From positions 1-6,075 of the forward strand of contig DGZL01000090.1 of NCBI GenBank assembly GCA_002398515.1: a stretch of DNA of 6,075 nucleotides, read 5' to 3'. Both the position numbers and the translations under genes were made by a program. Source of the stretch: Firmicutes bacterium UBA4981 (GTDB lineage Bacteria > Bacillota > SHA-98 > UBA4971). This document shows, piece by piece, positions 1 through 6,047 of this stretch (the stretch's first letter is position 1; each line of letters begins with the position of its first letter). The notes under the pieces are model-generated. The model worked only from the letters and a program-made list of their open reading frames with translations. It did not search any database and was not told where the DNA came from.

Positions 1-504
1 GAGGAAGCGGATTTCCTGGTAGGAGGCGAAATCCCTGTCTACATGGGACAAGTAGACGGCAGGGCAGTCTTTGAGTGGCGGCCTTATGGGGTAAAACTCA
101 AAATGCTTCCCAGTGTGGATACAAAAGGCAGAATCGTCCTTGACATTGAGCCTGAGGTATCATCCCTTGACTGGAGTAACGCCCTGGACACAGGGATCGC
201 AACTATCCCTGCGCTGAGAATGAGGAAGGCATCAACCCACCTTATAGTGGAGGATGATGTGACTATTGCTGTCGGCGGCCTAATCCAGAATACTGAAGCG
301 AAAATAGTGAAGAAGCTCCCGATCCTTGGAGACATACCAATTATAGGCGGGTTATTTAGGAGCGAGAGGTTTGAGAAGGGCGAGAGTGAGCTTATCATCT
401 TAATAACTCCGAAAGTCGTAAGGATTGGTGAGACTGTAACCAGAGAGCAGATATTGGACTGTGATCTCCGGGGGGTATCTGAAATCGGCGTGCCTGGGAA
501 GTGA
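1..504 (+). CDS. cpaC: Tad/type II-type outer-membrane secretin, C-terminal part (5' truncated by window)
   Basis: This is the C-terminal 167 codons of a secretin, the outer-membrane ring through which a Tad pilus or secreted substrate leaves. Reading frame 1 is open from the first base, so the gene begins upstream; the ATG at base 43 is internal. The first residues, ADFLVGGEIPV, are the classic start of the secretin core. A beta-strand-rich stretch follows (GVKLKMLPSVD, IVLDIEPEVSSLD). The end of the domain is also typical: a VGGLIQ-type strand, KLPILGDIPIIGGLFRSE, then ELIILITPKVV. About 25 residues without a recognised motif come after it. The stop (TGA, 502-504) overlaps the GTG start of cpaE, which suggests translational coupling. 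A secretin of this family could belong to a type II system, but the following cpaE-cpaF-tadB-tadC order makes the Tad assignment (CpaC/RcpA) very likely. Its presence implies an outer membrane. Confidence 0.93.
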   Translation, partial: EEADFLVGGEIPVYMGQVDGRAVFEWRPYGVKLKMLPSVDTKGRIVLDIEPEVSSLDWSNALDTGIATIPALRMRKASTHLIVEDDVTIAVGGLIQNTEAKIVKKLPILGDIPIIGGLFRSERFEKGESELIILITPKVVRIGETVTREQILDCDLRGVSEIGVPGK

Positions 505-1769
505 AGCAAGTGAAAACATCCCCCATTAAAGTCCTGATAGTTGACGATATCGCTGACACTCGAGAGAACCTCAGGAAACTCCTGTCATTCGACGGAGACT
601 TTGCCGTGATAGGTGAAGCCGCCAATGGCCTTGAGGCTGTGACTCTCGCAAAGAGGCTGAAACCGGATATCGTTCTGATGGATATAAACATGCCGGTTAT
701 GGACGGAATAGAGGCTACTCGGATAATCACTGTAGAAGTCCCGATGAGCACTGTAGTGATTTTGTCAGTCCAGGGGGAACAAGAATACCTAAGGGAAGCA
801 ATGGCGGCAGGGGCCAGGAATTACCTGGTCAAGCCCTTTTCCGTTGATGAACTGATAAACACTATGAGCAAGACCCATGAGCTGGAGTCGGAGAGAAGGG
901 CTAGGATTATGCCAATGGTCGCGCCTCAGAGGAGACTGGGGCGCATTGTCGCCGTGTTCAGCACAAAGGGCGGTGTCGGGAAAACTACCATTGCCACGAA
1001 CCTTGCAGCGGAGCTTTCGAAGAAGGCCAATCGCAGTGTAGTCCTGGTCGATCTGGACCTGCAGTTCGGGGACATAGCGATTATGTTGGATACTGTGCCG
1101 GTAAGGACCATAGCGGACATTGCCAGGGAGGAAGAAGTTGACTCAGAGATTGTGGAGGCATGCCTGTTTACGCATGATACCGGTATTCGTGTGCTTCCCT
1201 CACCGCTTCGTCCTGAGCAAGCTGAGATAGTGACAGGCCGGCATGTTGAGGCTATCCTCAGCCTCCTTGCGGAGTCTTTCGATTTTCTCGTCATTGACCT
1301 CCCGCAGGGGCTTGGCGATGTTTCGCTTACAGCGATGGACGCATCTGATATTGTTTATCTCATTACGTCTCTAGAGCTTCCGGCGATTAAAAATGCAAGC
1401 ATGTGTCTGGAAATAATGGATGCTTTAGGGTATGACGATGACAAAGTGAAGCTTGTGGTGAACAGGCCGTCGCGTGAGGCAAGTCTGGATATCAGTGAGG
1501 TAGAGAAGACCTTAAAACGGACAGTGGATATTAGTATTCCCAATGAAGGGCGATTAGTAACGGAATCCGTAAACAAAGGAGTGCCGTTTGCTCTGAGTAG
1601 TCCCAATGCCAAGATATCCCTTGCCATCAAAGATCTTGCCAAGGCCTTGGATCCCCAGAGAAAAGGGGAGAAGGCCGAGAGAGGAAGCGTAAGCCGTGAG
1701 AATGCTTCCCCAAGCAGAAGGATCGCCAGTGTTTTTGCGGGGATTTTCGGTTTCTTCATACATGGTTGA
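501..1769 (+). CDS. cpaE: Response-regulator receiver domain fused to CpaE/TadZ MinD-like ATPase
   Basis: This 422-residue protein is a Tad pilus localisation/regulatory ATPase. Residues about 9-125 form a receiver domain with every canonical position: acidic pair D15-D16, phospho-acceptor D61 (LMDINMPVMDG), S89 and K111 (LVKPF). Residues about 146-385 form a ParA/MinD-type ATPase: deviant Walker A STKGGVGKTT (signature K156, catalytic K161), Walker A' DLDLQFGD (about 184-191) and Walker B LVIDLP (263-268). CpaE proteins act at the cytoplasmic membrane and are thought to position the pilus machine. After a charged linker the protein ends in a short hydrophobic tail (RIASVFAGIFGFFIHG) that may touch the membrane; this is inference. 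The GTG at 501 overlaps the secretin stop. The in-frame GTG at 510 is an alternative start, with GGGAAG 8 bases upstream, and would remove only three residues. The gap to cpaF is 14 bases. Confidence 0.93.
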   Translation: MKQVKTSPIKVLIVDDIADTRENLRKLLSFDGDFAVIGEAANGLEAVTLAKRLKPDIVLMDINMPVMDGIEATRIITVEVPMSTVVILSVQGEQEYLREAMAAGARNYLVKPFSVDELINTMSKTHELESERRARIMPMVAPQRRLGRIVAVFSTKGGVGKTTIATNLAAELSKKANRSVVLVDLDLQFGDIAIMLDTVPVRTIADIAREEEVDSEIVEACLFTHDTGIRVLPSPLRPEQAEIVTGRHVEAILSLLAESFDFLVIDLPQGLGDVSLTAMDASDIVYLITSLELPAIKNASMCLEIMDALGYDDDKVKLVVNRPSREASLDISEVEKTLKRTVDISIPNEGRLVTESVNKGVPFALSSPNAKISLAIKDLAKALDPQRKGEKAERGSVSRENASPSRRIASVFAGIFGFFIHG

Positions 1770-1783
1770 GAGGTGGGAGGTAG

Positions 1784-3328
1784 ATGTCCCTTAGAGAGAG
1801 GCTTCAAAGGGCAAGACAGGAGGAGCGAGAGGAAACGTTTGGCCGAAGAGGAGCCGTGGGGGATTCTCGGCCGATGGGAAGAGCGAGGCCCAGGCCTGAT
1901 GAAAGGCACTTGAGGGCGCAGCAAGAACGAGCTCCGGAAAAACCACAAGCGCAACCTGAGGTCCAAGAGCCCCAAGGCAAGCCGGAGGAAAGAGAGCTCC
2001 GGATCCTAAGACCTGCGGAAGACGTATCGTTTCATTCGCCGGTCAGACTGCCTGATGACCCCCACATCGGGATCAAGGAGAAAATCCACTCCAGGCTTGT
2101 CAAGGAAATCGACGCAGAATTCTTGGAGCAGATTTCATCAGTAGAGGATAGACAACGATTAGCCAGAGAGGTCCAGAAGGTTGCTACAGCAGTTCTGAAC
2201 GAAGAACCCCTTCCTTTGATTCGCTCTGAGAAGACGAAAATCATAAATGAAGTCATCGATGATGTAATGGGGTTCGGCCCCATCACGCCGCTTTTGGATG
2301 ATGAAAGTATAACAGAGGTTATGGTCAACGGACCTGAAATGATATACGTGGAGCGGGGAGGCAAAATTGAGCAGGCCCCGGTTCGATTCCGTGACGCAGA
2401 CCATGTGATGCACATAATCGAAAAGATTGTCTCGCCAATCGGAAGGCGCATAGACGAAGCCAGCCCTATGGTGGACGCGAGGCTTCCCGACGGATCCAGA
2501 GTAAACGCGGTGATTCCTCCGATTTCCCTTGTAGGGCCGTGTATTACGATTCGTAAATTCTCAAGGGAGCCTCTGACCACTGATGACCTGGTCAGGTTCG
2601 GCACATTGACACCTACAGTTGTGGAGCTTCTCGACGGCGCAGTGAAGGCAAGGTTGAACATAGTGGTGTCAGGAGGGACAGGCTCCGGAAAGACCACAAC
2701 TCTCAACGTGCTCTCCTCGTTCATTCCCCCTGATGAGCGCATAGTGACAATTGAAGACGCGGCTGAACTCCAGCTCCGTCAGGACCATGTGGTCACCATG
2801 GAGGCAAGGCCTCCGAATATCGAAGGCAAAGGAGCTATCACAATCCGAGACCTTGTTCGAAACGCCTTAAGAATGAGGCCGGATAGGATTGTTGTAGGAG
2901 AGGTCAGGTCCGGAGAGGCCCTTGACATGCTTCAAGCGATGAATACAGGCCATGACGGTTCAATGACAACAGGCCACGCTAACTCGCCTCGGGATATGCT
3001 TTCGAGACTTGAGACCATGACACTGATGGCAGGGATGGAACTTCCGCTTCGGGCAATTCGCGAGCAGATTGCTTCAGCCATAGACCTCATTGTGCATCAG
3101 GCAAGGCTCCGAGACGGAAGTCGCAAGATTACCCATCTCACTGAGGTGCTGGGAATGGAAGGCGACGTCATCACCATGCAGGATATCTACGTATTTGAGC
3201 AGACCGGCGTTGACGACGAAGGGCGAGCGCTGGGGAGATTTCGGGCTACCGGTATCAGGCCGAAGTTTCTCGACCAGTTTGAGGCTGCGGGCATAAGAGT
3301 GCCTCCTGGAATGTTTGTTGACTACTAA
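1784..3328 (+). CDS. cpaF: Tad pilus assembly motor ATPase CpaF/TadA
   Basis: This 514-residue protein is the hexameric GspE/VirB11-superfamily ATPase that drives Tad pilus polymerisation, and possibly retraction, from the cytoplasmic face. Residues about 1-80 are low-complexity, rich in Arg, Glu, Gln and Pro. A helical domain (about 95-165) and an N-terminal substrate-side domain (about 165-275; FGPITPLLDD, VMVNGP, RIDEASPMVDARLPDGSRVN) follow. The RecA-like core has Walker A SGGTGSGKTT (296-305), an Asp-box IEDAAELQL (323-331), ARPPNIEGKG, Walker B RIVVGEVR (368-375, E373) and the His-box GHDGSMTTGHANSPRD (389-404). All catalytic motifs are intact. Length and motif order match the CpaF family, apart from the loose N-terminal extension. 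The start is well supported: AGGTGGGAGG lies at 1771-1780 just before ATG 1784. The gene probably shares a transcript with cpaE; a 127-base gap separates it from tadB. Confidence 0.97.
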   Translation: MSLRERLQRARQEEREETFGRRGAVGDSRPMGRARPRPDERHLRAQQERAPEKPQAQPEVQEPQGKPEERELRILRPAEDVSFHSPVRLPDDPHIGIKEKIHSRLVKEIDAEFLEQISSVEDRQRLAREVQKVATAVLNEEPLPLIRSEKTKIINEVIDDVMGFGPITPLLDDESITEVMVNGPEMIYVERGGKIEQAPVRFRDADHVMHIIEKIVSPIGRRIDEASPMVDARLPDGSRVNAVIPPISLVGPCITIRKFSREPLTTDDLVRFGTLTPTVVELLDGAVKARLNIVVSGGTGSGKTTTLNVLSSFIPPDERIVTIEDAAELQLRQDHVVTMEARPPNIEGKGAITIRDLVRNALRMRPDRIVVGEVRSGEALDMLQAMNTGHDGSMTTGHANSPRDMLSRLETMTLMAGMELPLRAIREQIASAIDLIVHQARLRDGSRKITHLTEVLGMEGDVITMQDIYVFEQTGVDDEGRALGRFRATGIRPKFLDQFEAAGIRVPPGMFVDY

Positions 3329-3337
3329 GTCTAGTAG
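3322..3337 (+). other. Small stem-loop spanning the cpaF stop codon
   Basis: CTACTA (3322-3327) and TAGTAG (3332-3337) are perfect inverted copies with a 4-base loop, and the TAA stop sits in the stem and loop. The stem is only 6 bp and mostly A-T, and what follows (GCTTTGCG) is not a real T-run. It is at best a weak attenuator or an mRNA-processing or stability element, and it may be chance. Confidence 0.25.
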
Positions 3338-3455
3338 GCTTTGCGTGGATCAGGGTTGAAACGGCATATAGTGCTAATTATGGCAAATTAATAGAAGTTT
3401 AGAAGGATTTTGAATATATCAGTCGAAGTTCGCTTGTGGGAGGGAAGTTGATAAT
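3329..3455 (+). other. AT-rich intergenic gap between cpaF and tadB
   Basis: This 127-base gap is the only sizeable break between genes in the tad cluster. I see no ORF with a credible start. A TTGAAA at 3356-3361 resembles a -35 box, but no good -10 lies 16-18 bases downstream; the nearest AT-rich hexamer is about 14 bases away. A small inverted repeat, TAATT-6-AATTA (3375-3390), could be an operator or chance. The end of the gap carries the tadB ribosome binding site, GGGAGGG at 3438-3444, 11 bases before its ATG. A separate tadB promoter here is possible but not shown. Confidence 0.4.
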
Positions 3456-4463
3456 ATGCCGGGACAAGCATTTGCACTCACAGTATCAGTTCTGGTATTT
3501 ACCTGTGTGGGACTGTCAGCCTTTGGAATCGCAAATCTTGTCAGTGAGCGCGGTGCGGGACTGAGAAGGCTTGAGCGGTTTTCAAAACCTGAAACCAAGC
3601 CCAAGCCTGAGGCGGCCGGCATACGAGGTGCTGATGACGGTAAGAAGCGAAAATACTCGATAAACGAATTGACACGCAGTATTCTGATAGTATTCGGCAA
3701 AGCCTTTGAAGGGAAGGAATATACTTCCAAGATTGAGATGGAGCTGGCCAGGGCGGATATTCCGCTTCGCGGTTCAGAGTTTGTAGGGTTGAACCTTATC
3801 CTCGTACTCGTTGGGGCTGTTTATGGATGGTTTGTGCTTGGACGTGCATGGGCCGGACTCATACTGGCATTTGTAGGCGGATTCCTGCCCAATTTGTATG
3901 TCAAGTCCAAGCAGGGCGCAAGGCTTGCCAGATTTGACTCACAGATTGCAGACGCTCTTGTTATTATGTCCAATTCACTTAGAGCCGGGTACAGTTTCTT
4001 GCAAGCCATGGACATGGTGGCGCGGGAGATGTCACCCCCTATTTCAGAGGAATTTACGTCTGCGATGAAGGAGATGAGCTTGGGCTCTCCCACAGAGACT
4101 GCGCTGGCAACGCTTTCTGGCCGTGTCGGTAGTGAGGACCTTGAACTGGTTGTCACAGCAGTCCTGATTCAGAGGCAAATCGGCGGAAATTTGGCGGAGG
4201 TCTTGGATAACATAGCAGACACGATACGAGAACGCGTCAAGCTGCGCCGGGAAATCAAGACCCTGACAGCTCAAGGCAGGATGTCAGGGATCATTATAGG
4301 AGTCCTCCCGTGTGCGATTGGGGTTTTTCTCTATGCAGTCAATCCTGAGTATATCAGCCTTTTGTTTACGCATCCCACAGGGCAGCTCATGGTGGGACTG
4401 GCTGTGTTTGGAGAGCTCATTGGTATTTTGATGATTCGTAAGATAGTTGCCATCGAGGTCTAG
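3456..4463 (+). CDS. tadB: Tad inner-membrane platform protein TadB (T2SSF family)
   Basis: This 335-residue integral membrane protein pairs with TadC to form the platform on which the CpaF motor works. Hydrophobic segments are seen at about 7-29, 110-129, 132-149, 277-295 and 309-327. The cytoplasmic T2SSF domain lies between the second and third groups (about 160-275), with the family signatures LRAGYSFLQAMDMVAREM and VLIQRQIGGNLAEVLDNIADTIRERVKL (about 175-264; quoted in two parts of the helical bundle). A Lys-rich linker (about 45-68) follows the first membrane segment. Length and topology are normal for TadB. The start is ATG 3456 with GGGAGGG 11 bases upstream; no better in-frame start lies nearby. 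tadC follows after 13 bases. The assignment to TadB rather than TadC rests on gene order and the longer N-terminal region. Confidence 0.94.
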   Translation: MPGQAFALTVSVLVFTCVGLSAFGIANLVSERGAGLRRLERFSKPETKPKPEAAGIRGADDGKKRKYSINELTRSILIVFGKAFEGKEYTSKIEMELARADIPLRGSEFVGLNLILVLVGAVYGWFVLGRAWAGLILAFVGGFLPNLYVKSKQGARLARFDSQIADALVIMSNSLRAGYSFLQAMDMVAREMSPPISEEFTSAMKEMSLGSPTETALATLSGRVGSEDLELVVTAVLIQRQIGGNLAEVLDNIADTIRERVKLRREIKTLTAQGRMSGIIIGVLPCAIGVFLYAVNPEYISLLFTHPTGQLMVGLAVFGELIGILMIRKIVAIEV

Positions 4464-4469
4464 GAGGTG
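4462..4469 (+). promoter_or_regulatory. Strong ribosome binding site fixing the tadC start
   Basis: AGGAGGTG at 4462-4469 is a near-perfect Shine-Dalgarno sequence, 7 bases before ATG 4477. It overlaps the tadB TAG stop (4461-4463). It decides the tadC start in favour of 4477 over the in-frame TTG at 4447, which lies inside tadB and has no such site. Confidence 0.85.
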
Positions 4470-4476
4470 TGAGGGA

Positions 4477-5391
4477 ATGCCGGTTGTGGCTGCAGTTTTT
4501 GCGTTTGCAAGTGTTACAAGCCTGACTATGTACTTTCTCGGAGTGAAAAGAGAGCCTTCAGTCAAGGATCGTCTCGAGCAAATCGCTGACCTGGGCAGGG
4601 TTCCCACTGAACGAGAGCAGGAGTTGTCCCGCCCGCTGGTAGAGAGGATCTTCGGCCCTGCCGCGACGAAAGTCGCAGGTTTCGTAGTGTCCATAACTCC
4701 TAAGAATGTGATGGAAGCAGCCAAACTAAAGCTTGATTCCACAGGCAACCCGTGGAAGATGTCTGCCGGGGATTATGTGATCTTGCGTGTGGTGACCCTT
4801 CTCATACTTCCTTTAGGGGTGTTCCTGATCACGAACAGGCTTGGGATTGGCAAGGCCTTGCTGTTTGCTCTTGTGGCGGCAGGCCTTGGCTGGGTCGTGC
4901 CTGAGACAATGATGCAGTCGAAAGCGAAACACAGGGGAAAAGAGATCCAAAGAGATCTTCCTGATATTCTCGATCTTTTGACTGTCAGCGTAGAGGCGGG
5001 TCTAGGCTTTGATGCTGCTTTGGTAAAGGTAGTAGAGAGAAAGAAAGGCCCGCTGGCAGAGGAGTTTGGGACTGTTCTGAGAGAAATTCGAGTAGGGAAA
5101 CCAAGGAAGGACGCATTGCGAGAGCTTTCTGAGAGGGTCACAGTAGACGACATAACCTCACTTGTGTCCGCTGTTATCCAGGCAGACCAACTTGGAGTGG
5201 GAATATCAAATATCTTGAGGATCCAAGCTGAACAAGTGAGGACAAAGAGACGGCAGCAAGCAGAGGAATCAGCTATGAAGGCTCCCATCAAGATGCTCTT
5301 CCCCTTGGTTTTCTTCATATTCCCTACGTTGTTTGTGGTGCTGTTGGGTCCTGCGATAATCCAGATTGCAGAGACCTTTATGGGTTTCTGA
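4477..5391 (+). CDS. tadC: Tad inner-membrane platform protein TadC (T2SSF family)
   Basis: This 304-residue protein is the second platform subunit, partner of TadB at the inner membrane. It has an N-terminal hydrophobic segment (about 2-22), a membrane pair at about 98-119 and 126-142, and a C-terminal segment at about 272-298. The T2SSF domain (about 160-290) shows RDLPDILDLLTVSVEAGLGF, the helical-bundle stretch around VSAVIQADQLGVGISNILRIQAEQ, and the family-typical ending AMKAPIKMLFPLVFFIFPTL. The frame stays open upstream to 4447, but AGGAGGTG at 4462-4469 points clearly to ATG 4477. It lies 13 bases after tadB and ends 5 bases before the next gene's likely GTG, so tadB, tadC and the DUF192 gene almost certainly share an mRNA. 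No defects are seen. Confidence 0.95.
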   Translation: MPVVAAVFAFASVTSLTMYFLGVKREPSVKDRLEQIADLGRVPTEREQELSRPLVERIFGPAATKVAGFVVSITPKNVMEAAKLKLDSTGNPWKMSAGDYVILRVVTLLILPLGVFLITNRLGIGKALLFALVAAGLGWVVPETMMQSKAKHRGKEIQRDLPDILDLLTVSVEAGLGFDAALVKVVERKKGPLAEEFGTVLREIRVGKPRKDALRELSERVTVDDITSLVSAVIQADQLGVGISNILRIQAEQVRTKRRQQAEESAMKAPIKMLFPLVFFIFPTLFVVLLGPAIIQIAETFMGF

Positions 5392-5396
5392 TGTGA

Positions 5397-5792
5397 GTGG
5401 CAAATAATAAGGTTGACGGGATAGGTGTTGATGTGACGTCAAAAGCCGCTCAAGTTGTGAATACTACTAAGGGTACGATGCTTGCGTCCGCTGCAAAGCT
5501 TGCCACAACATATGGCGAGAGGAGGCAGGGTCTGCTTGGACGATCTTCCCTCGAAGAAGGCGAAGGCCTGATTATTCGTCCATGTAAGGGAGTCCACAGC
5601 TTCGGAATGAAGTTTCCAATAGATGTGGCTTACGTTTCCAACGACGGCGAAATCCTTCATATTATCTCTCCTCTGCATCCTAATAGGCTCGGTCCGCTGA
5701 TGCTAAGAGCGGCGTGGATCCTTGAGCTCCCTCAAGGGGTCCTCTCAAGGACTGAGACTGTCCCCGGTGACATACTCGCAATACGCACATGA
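5397..5792 (+). CDS. DUF192 family small protein, function unknown
   Basis: This protein of up to 131 residues matches the DUF192 pattern. Visible elements are ERRQGLLGR (41-49), GEGLIIRPCKGVHSFGMKF (55-73) continuing into PIDVAYV, a C-terminal ELPQG (110-114) and a closing PGD (123-125). The biochemical role of DUF192 is not established. Many members are exported, but I see no signal peptide or membrane segment here, so this one looks cytoplasmic. The start is uncertain. GTG 5397 lies 5 bases after the tadC stop with only a weak upstream site; GTG 5433 (119 residues) has AGGTG 5 bases upstream and would remove only residues outside the conserved part. The tight spacing to tadC implies co-transcription and suggests, without proving, a link to the pilus. 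Confidence 0.9.
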   Translation: MANNKVDGIGVDVTSKAAQVVNTTKGTMLASAAKLATTYGERRQGLLGRSSLEEGEGLIIRPCKGVHSFGMKFPIDVAYVSNDGEILHIISPLHPNRLGPLMLRAAWILELPQGVLSRTETVPGDILAIRT

Positions 5793-5810
5793 GGAACGAT
5801 CCAAAAGCGT

Positions 5811-5866
5811 CTGACTAGGCTAAAAGACCTAAATAAATGAGCCATAAGTCTAATAGTCTGATTTTT
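5811..5866 (+). terminator. Possible weak intrinsic terminator after the tad/DUF192 genes
   Basis: CTGACTA (5811-5817) pairs with TAGTCTG (5854-5860) with one mismatch, and the pairing extends outward by T-A and a G-U. A second small stem, GGCT/AGCC (5818-5821 with 5840-5843), lies within the loop. The outer arm is followed directly by A and five Ts (5862-5866), as in a rho-independent terminator. The long, internally looped and A/T-containing stem is weak, so termination may be partial. It sits 18 bases after the DUF192 stop, where an operon end would be expected. Confidence 0.4.
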
Positions 5867-5873
5867 CCTAATG

Positions 5874-5882
5874 TGTTAATAT
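5874..5882 (+). promoter_or_regulatory. Candidate extended -10 promoter for the riboswitch transcript
   Basis: TGT followed by TAATAT (-10 at 5877-5882, 4 of 6 to consensus) forms an extended -10 element. No good -35 lies 16-18 bases upstream. Transcription would begin near 5889, about 35 bases before the aptamer's first paired strand and just after the terminator-like hairpin. Position is the main support; the motif alone is weak. Confidence 0.35.
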
Positions 5883-5922
5883 CATGCTACTAGTAGGGAA
5901 AACCGAATAATTCAGCCATTGA

Positions 5923-6024
5923 TTTCTCACGACAAGGCCAACTTGCTGAAAGGTAAGGGCGCAAAGCTGCGGATCTAAAGCCAGGAGGGGTTCTGGCCAG
6001 GATAGCCGAGCTGCCGAAGAGAAA
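5923..6024 (+). ncRNA. Class I cyclic-di-GMP riboswitch aptamer (GEMM-I)
   Basis: The region carries the GEMM-I core in order. CACGACAAGGCCAAC (5928-5942) corresponds to the CACGcACAGGGCAAAC element. A stem 5942-5947/5952-5957 is capped by a GAAA tetraloop (5948-5951). GGGCGCAAAGC (5957-5967) is the conserved joining sequence. The second arm has CTAAA (5974-5978), a hairpin (5980-5986 with 5991-5997) and the GGATAGCCGAG return, and GCTGCCGA (6010-6017) closes the core. TTTCTC (5923-5928) pairs perfectly with GAGAAA (6019-6024) as the closing helix. Aligned by eye to the Vibrio Vc2 aptamer, the ligand-contacting G20, A47 and C92 fall at about 5936, 5963 and 6014-6015, all conserved. Two core differences (A for G at 5935, C for A at 5939) do not remove these. 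The regulated gene lies beyond the window. Confidence 0.92.
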
Positions 6025-6047
6025 AGTAGGATGAATCGCTTCGGCAG
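6011..6047 (+). promoter_or_regulatory. Expression-platform inverted repeat overlapping the aptamer's 3' strand
   Basis: CTGCCGAAG (6011-6019) and CTTCGGCAG (6039-6047) form a perfect 9-bp stem with a 19-base loop. The left arm includes bases needed for the aptamer core (the GCC at 6013-6015 and the first base of the closing helix at 6019), so this hairpin and the ligand-bound fold exclude each other. No T-run follows the right arm, so it is not itself an intrinsic terminator. It fits an anti-aptamer (antiterminator or sequestering) helix. Confidence 0.7.

Noticed and set aside
1929..2003. Direct repeat GAGCTCCGGA at 1929-1938 and 1994-2003.
   Set aside because: It falls in different reading phases within the low-complexity 5' part of cpaF, is only 10 bases long and is partly palindromic. 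Chance is the simplest explanation.
2032..2742. Long minus-strand open frame opposite cpaF.
   Set aside because: It is a shadow of the cpaF codon pattern; its translation shows no recognisable domain, and cpaF is certain. The same applies to other antisense frames in the window.
3356..3381. TTGAAA with AATTAT as a sigma-70 promoter before tadB.
   Set aside because: The spacing is about 14 bases, too short for a normal promoter, and no better -10 is present at 16-18.
4447..4476. Upstream in-frame TTG start for tadC, adding 10 residues.
   Set aside because: It lies inside tadB with no ribosome binding site, while AGGAGGTG sits 7 bases before ATG 4477.
5820..5848. SigD/FliA-like promoter: CTAAA, 16 bases, then GCCATAAG.
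   Set aside because: The -10 half matches GCCGATAA only if one base is deleted. Without the gap the match is poor.
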